From: an uncultured Blautia sp.
GTDB lineage: Bacteria; Bacillota; Clostridia; Lachnospirales; Lachnospiraceae
Assembly: GCA_934402155.1 (NCBI GenBank)
Contig: CAKRTP010000004.1
Coordinates: 1 to 34,066 of the forward strand
DNA: 34,066 nucleotides
Reading direction: 5' to 3'
Of this stretch, positions 1 through 7,823 are shown piece by piece; position 1 is the first letter of the stretch; each line of letters starts with the position of its first letter. The notes beneath the pieces were generated by a model. It was not told the origin of the DNA and did not search any database. It saw only the letters and a list, made by a program, of their open reading frames with translations. The position numbers and the translations under genes are program-made.

Positions 1-73
1 AAAAAAAATGTTATCCCAGAGAAAGCACACGTTTATTACGTGTTATTCATGCTTTCACCTAGAATAACATTTT
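1..73 (-). terminator. Long hairpin terminator downstream of jag
   Basis: Read on the minus strand, AAAATGTTAT (73-64) pairs with ATAACATTTT (14-5), and GAAAGC (56-51) plus ACACG (43-39) pair with CGTGT (31-27) plus GCTTTC (26-21). Between these stems TCTAGG (63-58) and TCTGGG (20-15) pair only if G-U wobbles are allowed. The result is a stem of about 27 bp with a 7-nt bulge, running into eight T residues at the window edge. It sits about 35 bases past the jag stop codon, so it most likely ends the rpmH-jag operon. The next gene is outside the window, so a leader or attenuator role for it is also possible. Confidence 0.65.
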
Positions 74-108
74 CTATTTCAGTTGTGAACTGTTTTCACT
101 GCTGATTT

Positions 109-1059
109 TTAGTATCTTTTTAATTTAACAACTACATGACGGTATGGTTCTTCACCCTCACTTACTGTCTCCACAAATTTATTACCCTGAAGTGCAGAAT
201 GAATAATTCTTCTCTCATAAGGATTCATTGGCTCAAGAACTACCGGTTTTCTTGTTTTCTTAACTTTATAGGCAATTCCTCTCGCCAGATTTTCCAGAGT
301 TTCTTTTCTGCGTCTTCTGTAGTCTTCTGTATCAAGCTTTACTCTGATATAGTCAGCTTTTCCTTTATTTACAACAAGGCTTGTAAGATACTGAAGAGAA
401 TCCAGAGTCTGTCCTCTCTTACCAATAAGGATTCCCATATCCTGACCTTCAAAGTCTACCTCCAGGCATCCATCTGCAGCATTATACTTAGATGTGATCT
501 CAACTTCTCCAAGATCCATAGATTCAAATACATCATGAAGGAACACGGAAGCTCTCTCTTCAATTTCTTTGATCTCCTCCGGATCTGTAATGATCTCAAT
601 CGGTTTTGATGCCTTTACCGGTTTTTCTTTTGCCGGCTTTACTTCTCTTACTGGCTTCTCCTTATGATTTTTCTCTTTCGGCTGTTTCTCTCTGACCGGT
701 TTCGCTGTTTTTTCTTCTCTGGAAACTGCTGCCTTTGCTTCTGGTTTACTGTTAGCTGCTTTGACAGATGCTTTTGGTGCCGGTTTCGGTGAAGATTTTT
801 TTGCTTCCGGTTCAGACTCGCTCTTGAATGCATCCAGTTTAACAGATTCTACAATCTCTTCGAATTCTTTTTCTTCTGAATGATCTTCTACTTTACGAGC
901 TTTTATGATCGCAGGCTTACTTCCAATTCCGAAAAATCCAGAACTGCCTTCGCTTATTACCTGAATGTCAAGCTGATCACTGGACACACCCAGTTCAATA
1001 CATGCTTTTGTAATTGCTTCATTCTTGTTTTTTGCTGAAAACTGCATATATTCATTCAT
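109..1059 (-). CDS. jag: Jag (KhpB/EloR-like) KH-R3H RNA-binding protein
   Basis: This 316-residue protein has the three parts of the Jag family: an N-terminal Jag-N domain (about 1-55, with the GFFGIGSKPA segment), a Lys/Pro/Ala/Glu-rich low-complexity linker (about 60-165), and a C-terminal KH domain carrying LIGKRGQTL followed by an R3H domain with NPYERRIIH. The family (KhpB/EloR) binds RNA and in streptococci affects cell elongation; it is commonly encoded next to yidC, as here. It is the last gene of the minus-strand rpmH operon, 24 bases after yidC. The ATG at 1059 is preceded by a GGGAAGG-type site about 13 bases upstream, a little far. The linker is long and repetitive, and its base composition produces spurious ORFs in other frames. 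Confidence 0.93.
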   Translation of the reverse strand: MNEYMQFSAKNKNEAITKACIELGVSSDQLDIQVISEGSSGFFGIGSKPAIIKARKVEDHSEEKEFEEIVESVKLDAFKSESEPEAKKSSPKPAPKASVKAANSKPEAKAAVSREEKTAKPVREKQPKEKNHKEKPVREVKPAKEKPVKASKPIEIITDPEEIKEIEERASVFLHDVFESMDLGEVEITSKYNAADGCLEVDFEGQDMGILIGKRGQTLDSLQYLTSLVVNKGKADYIRVKLDTEDYRRRRKETLENLARGIAYKVKKTRKPVVLEPMNPYERRIIHSALQGNKFVETVSEGEEPYRHVVVKLKRY

Positions 1060-1083
1060 GATAAAACCCCGACCTTCCCTCTC

Positions 1084-2352
1084 TTATTTCTTTTTGTTTT
1101 TCTCATCAAAAGCTCTGACCATGTTCGCTTTTGCGGTAATGCTGTCTTCTTTTGCATGAGCAGCATTCTGATAAGCTTCTTCTACTTTCTTTGCTCGTTT
1201 GGCTTCATCAGAACCACTCATACCTTTGTCGATCCTGTTGATATTCTTGACACTCTGATGTGCCTGATTTGTGATCTTCTGCGGCGGAAGTCCTTCCTTT
1301 GCACGTTTGGCTTCCATCTTCTTCATGTTTTCATTTACAAGGTCATCAATATTCATATTGTTCAGATGACGATTGATAAGAATCTGCTGAATACTTCTTA
1401 CTACCGCACTTGCGATCCAGTAAATACCAAGACCTACAGGAAATGTAAAACAGAAAAATGCCGACATAAGAGGCATTACTGTATTCATTGTTTTCATGGA
1501 GCTTGCCATTGCATTATTTTCATCACCGTTCTGTGTTGCTGCCTGCGGCATAAGCTTCAGGTTAAGCATCTGTGTTGCCCATGACAGAAGCGGAATTGCA
1601 AGAGCCGCAATGATCAGAAGCAGAGAACCTGTTTTGATATAACTCAGTGGCTGATCTGCAATATTCAGCACACCAAAGGTCTGCATCTTCTGGATTTCAG
1701 AAGCAGTTTTGCTGATCTGATCTGAAAATCCGGAAAACTGGCTGATTTCCTGTAAGGATTCCCACTGGGACGGAGACAGGGCGTACAGAAAATCTACAAT
1801 AGAATCTGCGTTATCTGTAACCTGTCTTACTCGGGTCATTTTGTTCTCTGTGATAAAATTATTGATGATATCTGCAAATCCGTTTACTGAAAGGATCTGG
1901 GTGCAAACACCATTGAATACATTATATACACTGCTTACATATGCAGGAATATTCTGGATAACCTGATACAGTGCGTACAAAATCGGAAGCTGGATTGCAA
2001 GCTGCACACAGCTTCCTGTAGGAGATACCCCATATTTCTGATATACAGCCTGGGTTTCCTCCTGCATTTTCATCATTGAGTCCTGATCTTTTTTACCCTG
2101 ATATTTCTTCTGGATTTTCTGGATCTCCGGCTGCATGATCGCACTCAGCTTAGAGAATTTCTGCTGTTTGATCTGCAGAGGAGTCATAAAAAGATAGATC
2201 AGAATACTGAAAATAATAATACAAAGGCCAAGGTTCTGAATTCCAACCATATCCAGCACTTTGTAGATACCATTCATGATCCAGCCCATCACGATTGCGA
2301 CCTGGCCGATAATCGGGGTACCACTTTTAGTAGCCAAAATCATACTTTCCAA
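1084..2352 (-). CDS. yidC: YidC/Oxa1-family membrane protein insertase
   Basis: The 422-residue product inserts proteins into the cytoplasmic membrane, alone or with SecYEG. Several hydrophobic segments are visible: near residues 15-35, 40-60 (LGLCIIIFSILIYLFMTPLQ), 115-135, about 240-265, and 290-320. The early TPLQIKQQKFSKL stretch is typical of the cytoplasmic hairpin after the first core helix of YidC. The tail is positively charged, as in Gram-positive YidC. A large extracytoplasmic insertion (about 145-235) separates the transmembrane segments, a common feature of clostridial members. The start is probably TTG at 2352: a perfect AGGAGG (2363-2368) lies 10 bases from it but 19 bases from the nearest ATG (2343). 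The gene sits between yidD and jag. Confidence 0.94.
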   Translation of the reverse strand: MESMILATKSGTPIIGQVAIVMGWIMNGIYKVLDMVGIQNLGLCIIIFSILIYLFMTPLQIKQQKFSKLSAIMQPEIQKIQKKYQGKKDQDSMMKMQEETQAVYQKYGVSPTGSCVQLAIQLPILYALYQVIQNIPAYVSSVYNVFNGVCTQILSVNGFADIINNFITENKMTRVRQVTDNADSIVDFLYALSPSQWESLQEISQFSGFSDQISKTASEIQKMQTFGVLNIADQPLSYIKTGSLLLIIAALAIPLLSWATQMLNLKLMPQAATQNGDENNAMASSMKTMNTVMPLMSAFFCFTFPVGLGIYWIASAVVRSIQQILINRHLNNMNIDDLVNENMKKMEAKRAKEGLPPQKITNQAHQSVKNINRIDKGMSGSDEAKRAKKVEEAYQNAAHAKEDSITAKANMVRAFDEKNKKK

Positions 2353-2421
2353 TTTTTTAGTTCCTCCTGGATACTCTTATGAAGTATACTGTTTTTTGAA
2401 CAGTTTCTACTTCATTTACCT

Positions 2422-2631
2422 TCATGGTACGGGATCATATCCTCCATGAGAAAAAGGATTACAACGTAATATTCTCCATACTGTCAGTAATCCTCCCCTA
2501 AACGCACCATATTTTTCGATTGCTTCCAAACCATATTGAGAACATGTGGGAATATAAGGACATTTTGTTCTCTTCATCGGTGATATATATTTCTGATAAA
2601 GACGTATTATCTTAATAAGAAGTTTCTTCAT
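2422..2631 (-). CDS. yidD: YidD membrane protein insertion efficiency factor
   Basis: A small protein of about 69 residues with the YidD hallmarks: a basic amphipathic N-terminus, YQKYISP, a [19 protein letters not shown] core with two cysteines, and the terminal [12 protein letters not shown]. YidD is a peripheral membrane protein that helps YidC-dependent insertion. The gene overlaps the 3' end of rnpA by 20 bases, which suggests translational coupling. Three in-frame ATGs are possible (2646, 2637, 2631). I chose 2631 because a GAGG sits 9 bases upstream and [15 protein letters not shown] matches usual family starts; the ATG at 2646 has no ribosome binding site. Confidence 0.9.
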   Translation of the reverse strand: MKKLLIKIIRLYQKYISPMKRTKCPYIPTCSQYGLEAIEKYGAFRGGLLTVWRILRCNPFSHGGYDPVP

Positions 2632-2977
2632 CCTCATGAACCTCATTTATAATCTGATGCTTCCCTGCCAGATGCATAAACGCACTCTCTATCTCCTGAT
2701 AACTTCTGTCCTTTGCCGTCGGCCTGGCAATTACAACAATATCAAGATCTTTTTTGAAAAATTCCTCATTCAAACGATAACTTTCTCTTATCAGTCTGGT
2801 GAGTCTGTGGCGAACCACACTGTTCCCTACTTTTTTACTTACTGATATTCCCAGACGATTCTTCATGTACTGATTATCCAGTACGTACATCACCAGATAC
2901 CGATTTGCTTTTGATGTTCCATGTCTGTATACCTGCTGAAAATCTTTGTTTTTCTTTAAGGACTCTGAATATTTCAT
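2612..2977 (-). CDS. rnpA: Ribonuclease P protein component
   Basis: This 121-residue basic protein assists the RNase P RNA in removing 5' leaders from pre-tRNA. It starts with a typical [20 protein letters not shown] and contains the RNR-type signature in the segment [18 protein letters not shown] (about residues 50-67), followed by DIVVIARP. Length and order are normal for the family. It follows rpmH by 56 bases, and a small hairpin in that gap may reduce its expression relative to rpmH. The acidic C-terminal end (EVHEDEE) is coded by the stretch that overlaps the start of yidD. Confidence 0.95.
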   Translation of the reverse strand: MKYSESLKKNKDFQQVYRHGTSKANRYLVMYVLDNQYMKNRLGISVSKKVGNSVVRHRLTRLIRESYRLNEEFFKKDLDIVVIARPTAKDRSYQEIESAFMHLAGKHQIINEVHEDEETSY

Positions 2978-3000
2978 CGAATCCCCCTTCTTTTATTATA

Positions 3001-3028
3001 GAAGAAAAGACCACATAACTGCGGTCTT
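3001..3028 (-). terminator. Attenuator-like hairpin between rpmH and rnpA
   Basis: On the minus strand AAGACCGCA, the loop GTTA and TGTGGTCTT (3028-3007) form a 9-bp stem with a single G-U pair, followed by a pyrimidine-rich TTCTTC tract (3006-3001). It begins 5 bases after the rpmH stop codon. It looks like a partial terminator or processing site that would give more L34 mRNA than rnpA mRNA. The tail is interrupted by C, so termination is probably incomplete. Confidence 0.5.
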
Positions 3029-3033
3029 ATATC

Positions 3034-3168
3034 TTAGGCTGATAACTGCTTTCTTCCTTTTAATCTTCTGGCTGCTAATACTTTACGGCCACCCTTTGTG
3101 CTCATACGAGCTCTGAAACCATGAACTTTCGCTCTAGATCTTTTCTTTGGCTGAAATGTCATTTTCAT
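3034..3168 (-). CDS. rpmH: 50S ribosomal protein L34
   Basis: A 44-residue, very basic protein that matches L34 throughout: [19 protein letters not shown], then [18 protein letters not shown], ending LSA. It is a component of the large ribosomal subunit. The ATG at 3168 is preceded by a near-perfect GGAGGTG site 8 bases upstream. It is the first gene of the minus-strand operon that continues into rnpA, yidD, yidC and jag, and it is transcribed divergently from dnaA across the origin, the usual bacterial arrangement. Confidence 0.97.
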   Translation of the reverse strand: MKMTFQPKKRSRAKVHGFRARMSTKGGRKVLAARRLKGRKQLSA

Positions 3169-3230
3169 AGGTAAAGCACCTCCTTTATCTATTATCCCTA
3201 TTCATACTATTATCATAGAACATCGTTTTA

Positions 3231-3259
3231 ATTATATTCATTCTGCCCTTATTCGTCAA
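3231..3259 (-). promoter_or_regulatory. Promoter of the rpmH operon
   Basis: On the minus strand TTGACG (3259-3254) and TATAAT (3236-3231) are separated by exactly 17 bases. This places the transcription start about 55 bases upstream of the rpmH ATG. Confidence 0.7.
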
Positions 3260-3300
3260 GTTAAAATTCATAAAAAATCCAATAAAATTAAGCATTTCCG

Positions 3301-3610
3301 CCACTTTCAAAATAACCCACACTCAATTGTGGAAATATCAGGTATACATAAAGTTATCCACTTTTTGTGGATAACTTGTGGATAACTTATATTTTACCGC
3401 CTTTTTTATCCTCATTTTATCCCCATTATTTCCACATTCTACTAATAAATGCCTTTATTTTGCAGTTTTCGTTCTGTGGATAAACTTATACACATTATAA
3501 GGTCACTTTCTGTCATCTGTCCGATGTTATGTAAACCTATTGGCACTTATCCCCCACTTTCACCTTATGCACATGTGGATAAAGTGGATAACTTGTGGAA
3601 AAGCTTTCGT
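3301..3610. other. oriC: oriC, upstream DnaA-box cluster (rpmH-dnaA intergenic)
   Basis: This part of the 553-base gap holds many 9-mers close to the DnaA box TTATCCACA. Perfect copies on the minus strand are at 3366-3374, 3377-3385, 3475-3483 and 3574-3582. One-mismatch copies are at 3354-3362 (+), 3486-3494 (TTATACACA, +), 3565-3573 (TTATGCACA, +), 3583-3591 (-) and 3594-3602 (TTTTCCACA, -). TTATCCCCC at 3547-3555 is weaker. The boxes at 3565-3602 are packed almost end to end and the pair at 3366/3377 is offset by 11 bp, one helical turn. An AT-rich stretch follows at 3610-3700. The density and position beside dnaA indicate the replication origin. Confidence 0.9.
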
Positions 3611-3628
3611 TTTCCCCATAAATAATCA

Positions 3629-3655
3629 TTGATTAACCTCTGAATTTATTATAAT
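3629..3655 (+). promoter_or_regulatory. Probable dnaA promoter
   Basis: A perfect TATAAT at 3650-3655 is preceded by TTGATT at 3629-3634 with a short 15-base spacer. It lies directly downstream of the last DnaA boxes (to 3602), which fits autoregulation by DnaA. The short spacer makes the -35 assignment uncertain. Confidence 0.45.
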
Positions 3656-3721
3656 ATATAAAAGGATATTTATGTCCATTAATAAAATTACAAACATTCA
3701 AAGGAACCAGGAGATTGAAAT

Positions 3722-5095
3722 ATGGATAAAGTTATAGAAAAATGGGATGAAATTCTTCAAACAGTTAAACGCGACTACAATATAAGTGATGTTGCTTTTA
3801 ATACATGGCTCAAACCGCTTGAAGTTTATGATGTTACAGACAACATCATCACTATTCTCGTCCCATCTGAACAGGTAGTATTAATAAATCTTCTTAATAA
3901 AAAGTATAAACTTCTTCTCCAGGTTACCATCTGTGAACTGACCGGAATAAGTGAATGCGATATTAAATTCATATCTCCTGATGAAGCACCACAGAAAGAT
4001 GTTTCTTCTTATGATAATACAGCACCAGCTATGTCAGATATTGAACGTCGCTGCGAAGATGCACATTTGAATCCAAAATATATTTTTGATACTTTTATTG
4101 TCGGAAATAATAACAAATTTGCTCAGGCCGCAGCTCTCGCAGTTGCAGAATCTCCCGGGGATACTTATAATCCGCTCTTTATTTACGGAGGTGCCGGTCT
4201 TGGCAAGACTCATTTGATGCATTCCATTGCTCATTATATTATTGAGCACGACGAAAACAGCAAAGTTTTATATGTAACCAGTGAAGAGTTTACTAATGAA
4301 CTGATTGAAACAATCCGAAACGGAAATAATTCTGCAATGTCCAAATTTCGCGAGAAATACAGGAATATTGACGTTCTTCTGGTCGATGATATTCAGTTTA
4401 TTATAGGAAAAGAATCTACACAGGAGGAATTTTTCCACACTTTTAACAGTCTGCACAGTGCCAAAAAACAAATCATCATATCTTCCGATAAACCTCCTAA
4501 AGATATGGAAATCCTGGAAGAACGTTTCCGTTCAAGATTCGAATGGGGTCTGATCGCAGATATTACATTGCCAGATTATGAAACCCGAATGGCAATTCTT
4601 CACAAAAAAGAGGAACTGGAAGGCTATAATATCAGCGAAGAAGTTATTAATTACATTGCTACCAATATCAAATCCAATATCCGTGAGCTGGAAGGTGCTT
4701 TCAATAAAGTAATGGCAAGCTCCAAACTTGAGAAAAAAGAAGTTACCCTTGAACTCGCAGAGCAGGCACTCAAAGATATTATCTCGCCTAATGAACAGAA
4801 AGTGATCACTCCGGATTATATTATTTCAGTTGTTGCTGAACACTATCATGTAACAGTGGCAGAACTCTGCGGAAATAAGCGTAGTTCCAAAATTGTTATG
4901 CCAAGACAGATTGCCATGTATCTCTGCCGCGAAATTATCGACACTTCACTCAAGACAATTGGTAAAAATCTTGGTAATCGAGATCATACTACAGTTATGC
5001 ACGGAATCGAAAAAATTGAAAACGAATTAAAGACAAATGATAACCTCAAAAACTCTATTGATACATTAAAGAAAAAAATTAATCCACAGGGTTAA
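3722..5095 (+). CDS. dnaA: Chromosomal replication initiator DnaA
   Basis: A 457-residue initiator ATPase that binds the DnaA boxes on both sides of its gene and opens the origin. Domain I spans about residues 1-80, followed by a short variable linker to about 110. The AAA+ domain III has Walker A GGAGLGKT (156-163) and Walker B LLVDDIQF (219-226), plus the Arg-rich ERFRSRFEWG segment. Domain IV has the DNA-binding signature GNKRSSKIVMPRQIAMYLCRE and GNRDHTTVMHG. Length is normal. AGGAG at 3709-3713 lies 8 bases before the ATG. Confidence 0.98.
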   Translation: MDKVIEKWDEILQTVKRDYNISDVAFNTWLKPLEVYDVTDNIITILVPSEQVVLINLLNKKYKLLLQVTICELTGISECDIKFISPDEAPQKDVSSYDNTAPAMSDIERRCEDAHLNPKYIFDTFIVGNNNKFAQAAALAVAESPGDTYNPLFIYGGAGLGKTHLMHSIAHYIIEHDENSKVLYVTSEEFTNELIETIRNGNNSAMSKFREKYRNIDVLLVDDIQFIIGKESTQEEFFHTFNSLHSAKKQIIISSDKPPKDMEILEERFRSRFEWGLIADITLPDYETRMAILHKKEELEGYNISEEVINYIATNIKSNIRELEGAFNKVMASSKLEKKEVTLELAEQALKDIISPNEQKVITPDYIISVVAEHYHVTVAELCGNKRSSKIVMPRQIAMYLCREIIDTSLKTIGKNLGNRDHTTVMHGIEKIENELKTNDNLKNSIDTLKKKINPQG

Positions 5096-5289
5096 GTAAC
5101 TTATCCACACCTATTTTCAAAGTTATCTGCCGGTTTTACACGAAGTTATACAGTCCACAAAACCTTTATTTTCAAGGTTTGAAAGACTTTTTCACATAAT
5201 CAACATCCCCTAAGGCGGCTACGGCGGATATCTTATTATTTATATATTTATAAAGGCAATTTTCAAACATGAAGGGAGTTATACACAAC
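5096..5289. other. oriC: oriC, downstream part (dnaA-dnaN intergenic)
   Basis: The gap after dnaA has a perfect DnaA box TTATCCACA at 5101-5109, a box TTATACACA at 5279-5287, and weaker candidates such as 5122-5130. A GC-rich patch (about 5208-5226, CCCTAAGGCGGCTACGGCGG-like) is followed at once by an AT-rich tract (about 5228-5255) containing TTATTA triplets. In Bacillus the same order (boxes, GC-rich element, trio-like repeats, AT-rich DNA) marks the unwinding site, so this is the best candidate for the duplex-unwinding element. A weak AT-rich hairpin (AAACCTT / AAGGTTT, 5160-5180) may be the dnaA terminator. Confidence 0.65.
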
Positions 5290-6405
5290 ATGAAGATTAT
5301 CTGTCCCAAAAACAATTTATTAAAAAGCGTAAATATTTCTTTGAAAGCTGTTCCTTCTAAAACAACAATGCCAATTCTTGAATGCATTCTCATAGATGCA
5401 TCTACCAACCAGATCAAATTTACAACAAATGATATGGAACTTGGTATTGAAACTATTGTAGAAGGACAGATTGAAGAAAAAGGAATAGTTGCTCTTGATG
5501 CGAAGATTTTTTATGAAATCATCCGAAGACTTCCGGACAGCAATGTAACTATCAAAACTGATAATAATTATGTTGCAACAATTACCTGCGAAAAAGCAAA
5601 ATTTACAATTCCAGGAAAAGCAGGAGAAGATTTTGCATATCTTCCTGTCATTGAAAGAGATGATACTTTGACTCTTTCTCAGTTTACTTTGAAAGAAATG
5701 ATTCGTCAGACTATTTTTTCCATTGCTGTCAATGAAAATAACCGTTTAATGACAGGAGAATTGTTTGAAATCAAAGATAATTGTCTGAAAATAGTTTCCC
5801 TGGATGGACATCGTATTTCGATCAGAAAAATGCCTTTAAAGCGAGATTATGCAGATCGTAAAATTGTCGTTCCTGGAAAGACACTCAGCGAAATCAGCAA
5901 AATTCTCTCTGGTGAAATTGATGATCAAGTCAGCATATATTTTACAAAAAATCACATTTTATTTGAATTTGATCAGACAATGGTTGTCTCACGACTTATT
6001 GAAGGAGAATATTTCCGTATTGATCAGATGCTTTCCAGTGATTATGACACCAAAATCAGTGTTAACAAAAAAGAATTTCTGAACTGTATAGACCGTGCAA
6101 CACTTCTTGTAAGAGAAGGAGATAAAAAACCGATCGTAATTGAAATCAATGATAATGCAATGGAACTGAAAATTGATTCTTCTATGGGATCCATGGATGA
6201 AGAGATTGATATTGAAAAAGAAGGAAAAGACATTCTTATCGGATTTAATCCCAAATTTCTGATAGATGCTTTGAAAGTTATTGATGATGAAACAATTCAT
6301 ATGTATTTGATGAATCCAAAAGCACCATGTTTTATCAGAGATGATGCGGAAACGTATACTTATCTGATACTGCCTGTGAATATCAGCCAGAATCAGACGA
6401 GATAA
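5290..6405 (+). CDS. dnaN: DNA polymerase III beta subunit (sliding clamp)
   Basis: The 371-residue clamp encircles DNA and tethers the replicative polymerase and repair enzymes. The protein aligns along its length with bacterial beta clamps: MKIICPKNNLLKSVNISLKAVPSKTTMPILECILI at the start, three repeated clamp domains, a central MTGELFEIKDNCLKIVSLDGHRIS, and the usual LPVNISQNQTR-like end. An upstream in-frame ATG exists at 5269, but I place the start at 5290 because GGGAG lies 11 bases before it and family members begin MKII. A DnaA-box-like TTATACACA lies between that ribosome site and the start codon. It follows dnaA as in most bacteria. Confidence 0.97.
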   Translation: MKIICPKNNLLKSVNISLKAVPSKTTMPILECILIDASTNQIKFTTNDMELGIETIVEGQIEEKGIVALDAKIFYEIIRRLPDSNVTIKTDNNYVATITCEKAKFTIPGKAGEDFAYLPVIERDDTLTLSQFTLKEMIRQTIFSIAVNENNRLMTGELFEIKDNCLKIVSLDGHRISIRKMPLKRDYADRKIVVPGKTLSEISKILSGEIDDQVSIYFTKNHILFEFDQTMVVSRLIEGEYFRIDQMLSSDYDTKISVNKKEFLNCIDRATLLVREGDKKPIVIEINDNAMELKIDSSMGSMDEEIDIEKEGKDILIGFNPKFLIDALKVIDDETIHMYLMNPKAPCFIRDDAETYTYLILPVNISQNQTR

Positions 6406-6444
6406 TATGTGTATTCATTGAGGTGGTTTGAAAGGAGAATTATT

Positions 6445-6651
6445 TTGGAAATTACAATAAGAGATGAATTTATCAAGCTGGGTCAGGCCTTGAAACTTGC
6501 CGGAGTGGTAGAAGATGGTGTTCAGGCAAAATATGAAATTCAGGATGGAAATGTAAAAGTAAATGGTGAGGTAGATCAGAGGCGTGGACGAAAAGTATAC
6601 GCTGGTGATGTGATCACTTTTGAAGGCCAGGAAATCAAAGTTATAAAATAA
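6445..6651 (+). CDS. S4-domain RNA-binding protein (YaaA/RlbA-like)
   Basis: A 68-residue protein made of little more than one S4 RNA-binding domain: FIKLGQALKLAGVVEDGVQAKYEI, then GNVKVNGEVDQRRGRKVYAGDVITF. Homologues occur between dnaN and recF in many Firmicutes (yaaA in Bacillus) and have been linked to ribosome assembly. An ATG at 6409 would add 12 residues that do not resemble the family. GGAG at 6434-6437 is 7 bases from TTG at 6445, so TTG is the likely start. The stop codon is two bases from the recF ATG, so the genes are probably coupled. Confidence 0.88.
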   Translation: MEITIRDEFIKLGQALKLAGVVEDGVQAKYEIQDGNVKVNGEVDQRRGRKVYAGDVITFEGQEIKVIK

Positions 6652-6653
6652 TT

Positions 6654-7739
6654 ATGTATATTGAATCTGTACAACTTCAAAATTTCAGAAATTACCAGGA
6701 ATTGCAGCTTGATTTTGATAAAGGTACTAATATTTTTTACGGCGATAATGCACAGGGAAAAACCAACATTCTGGAATCTGTTTATCTATGTGGGACAACA
6801 AAGTCCCACAAAGGAAGCAAAGATAAAGAACTTATTCGTTTTGGTAAAGAAGAAGCTCATATCAGGATGTTTATAAAAAAAGATGGGATTTCTTATAAAA
6901 TTGATATGCATCTTCGTAAAAATAAGGCAAAAGGGGTTGCGATCAATGGTCTTCCGATAAAAAAGGCAAGAGAACTGTTTGGAATTGTGAATCTTGTCTT
7001 TTTTTCACCGGAAGATTTAAATATTATAAAGAATGGGCCGGGAGAACGACGCAGATTTATAGATATGGAACTTTGTCAGCTGGATCAGATATATCTGACA
7101 GATCTGGCTGGTTATAATCATATCGTAAATCAGAGAAATAAGCTTCTGAAGGATATGTATCACAATCCGGTTCTTCAGGAAACACTTGAAATATGGGATA
7201 TGCAAATGCTGCAGTATGGACAGAAAGTCATACGCAAAAGAAAAGAATTTGTTAAAGATCTGAATGCTGTTATTCAGGAAATACACAGCAGCCTGACCGG
7301 AGGTGAGGAACATATAGAAATTCTTTATGAGCCAAGTACGGAGGCTGAATTTTTTGAAGAAACTTTGAAAAAGAACAGAGACAGGGATATAAGAATGAAG
7401 ATGACTTCATCGGGTCCTCACAGGGACGATCTCTGTTTTATGGTAAATGGGATAGATATAAGAAAATTTGGTTCGCAGGGTCAGCAGAGAACAGCAGCAT
7501 TATCTTTGAAACTTTCAGAGATATATCTGGTAAAACAGAAAATAAAGGATACACCGGTACTTTTGCTTGATGATGTACTTTCAGAGCTGGACAGTAACCG
7601 TCAGACATATCTTCTGGATTGTATCCATGATATCCAGACGCTGATCACCTGTACCGGTCTGGATGATTTTGTAAGTCATCAGTTTCATCTGAACAAAGTT
7701 TTCAAAGTTGTAAAAGGGGAAGTATTTGAGCCTGTATAA
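6654..7739 (+). CDS. recF: DNA replication and repair protein RecF
   Basis: A 361-residue SMC-like ATPase that loads RecA at gapped DNA. Visible motifs are the start LQNFRNYQELQLDF, Walker A GDNAQGKT (30-37), the signature region around GPHRDDL and GSQGQQRTAALSLKLSE, and Walker B VLLLDDVLSELD near the C-terminus. Length is normal. There is no clear ribosome binding site, and the start lies 2 bases after the S4 gene, which points to translational coupling. Gyrase genes, which often follow recF directly, are 19 kb downstream here. Confidence 0.96.
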   Translation: MYIESVQLQNFRNYQELQLDFDKGTNIFYGDNAQGKTNILESVYLCGTTKSHKGSKDKELIRFGKEEAHIRMFIKKDGISYKIDMHLRKNKAKGVAINGLPIKKARELFGIVNLVFFSPEDLNIIKNGPGERRRFIDMELCQLDQIYLTDLAGYNHIVNQRNKLLKDMYHNPVLQETLEIWDMQMLQYGQKVIRKRKEFVKDLNAVIQEIHSSLTGGEEHIEILYEPSTEAEFFEETLKKNRDRDIRMKMTSSGPHRDDLCFMVNGIDIRKFGSQGQQRTAALSLKLSEIYLVKQKIKDTPVLLLDDVLSELDSNRQTYLLDCIHDIQTLITCTGLDDFVSHQFHLNKVFKVVKGEVFEPV

Positions 7740-7764
7740 GAAGATTTTCTGTATGGAAAGAGTT

Positions 7765-7793
7765 TTGACAAGCATATAAGCATATGTTACACT
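7765..7793 (+). promoter_or_regulatory. Promoter of the TPR/AAA+ gene
   Basis: A perfect TTGACA (7765-7770), a 17-base spacer and TACACT (7788-7793), with TGT directly before the -10 (extended -10). It shows that the following gene starts a new transcription unit after recF, with a leader of only about 25 bases. Confidence 0.7.
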
Positions 7794-7823
7794 GTTCATA
7801 ATCTTGGAAAGTTGGTGAAAATA

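Noticed and set aside
136..609. A 157-codon plus-strand ORF opposite jag
   Set aside because: It lies opposite the KH/R3H region of jag, which is the conserved coding strand; no ribosome site or promoter.
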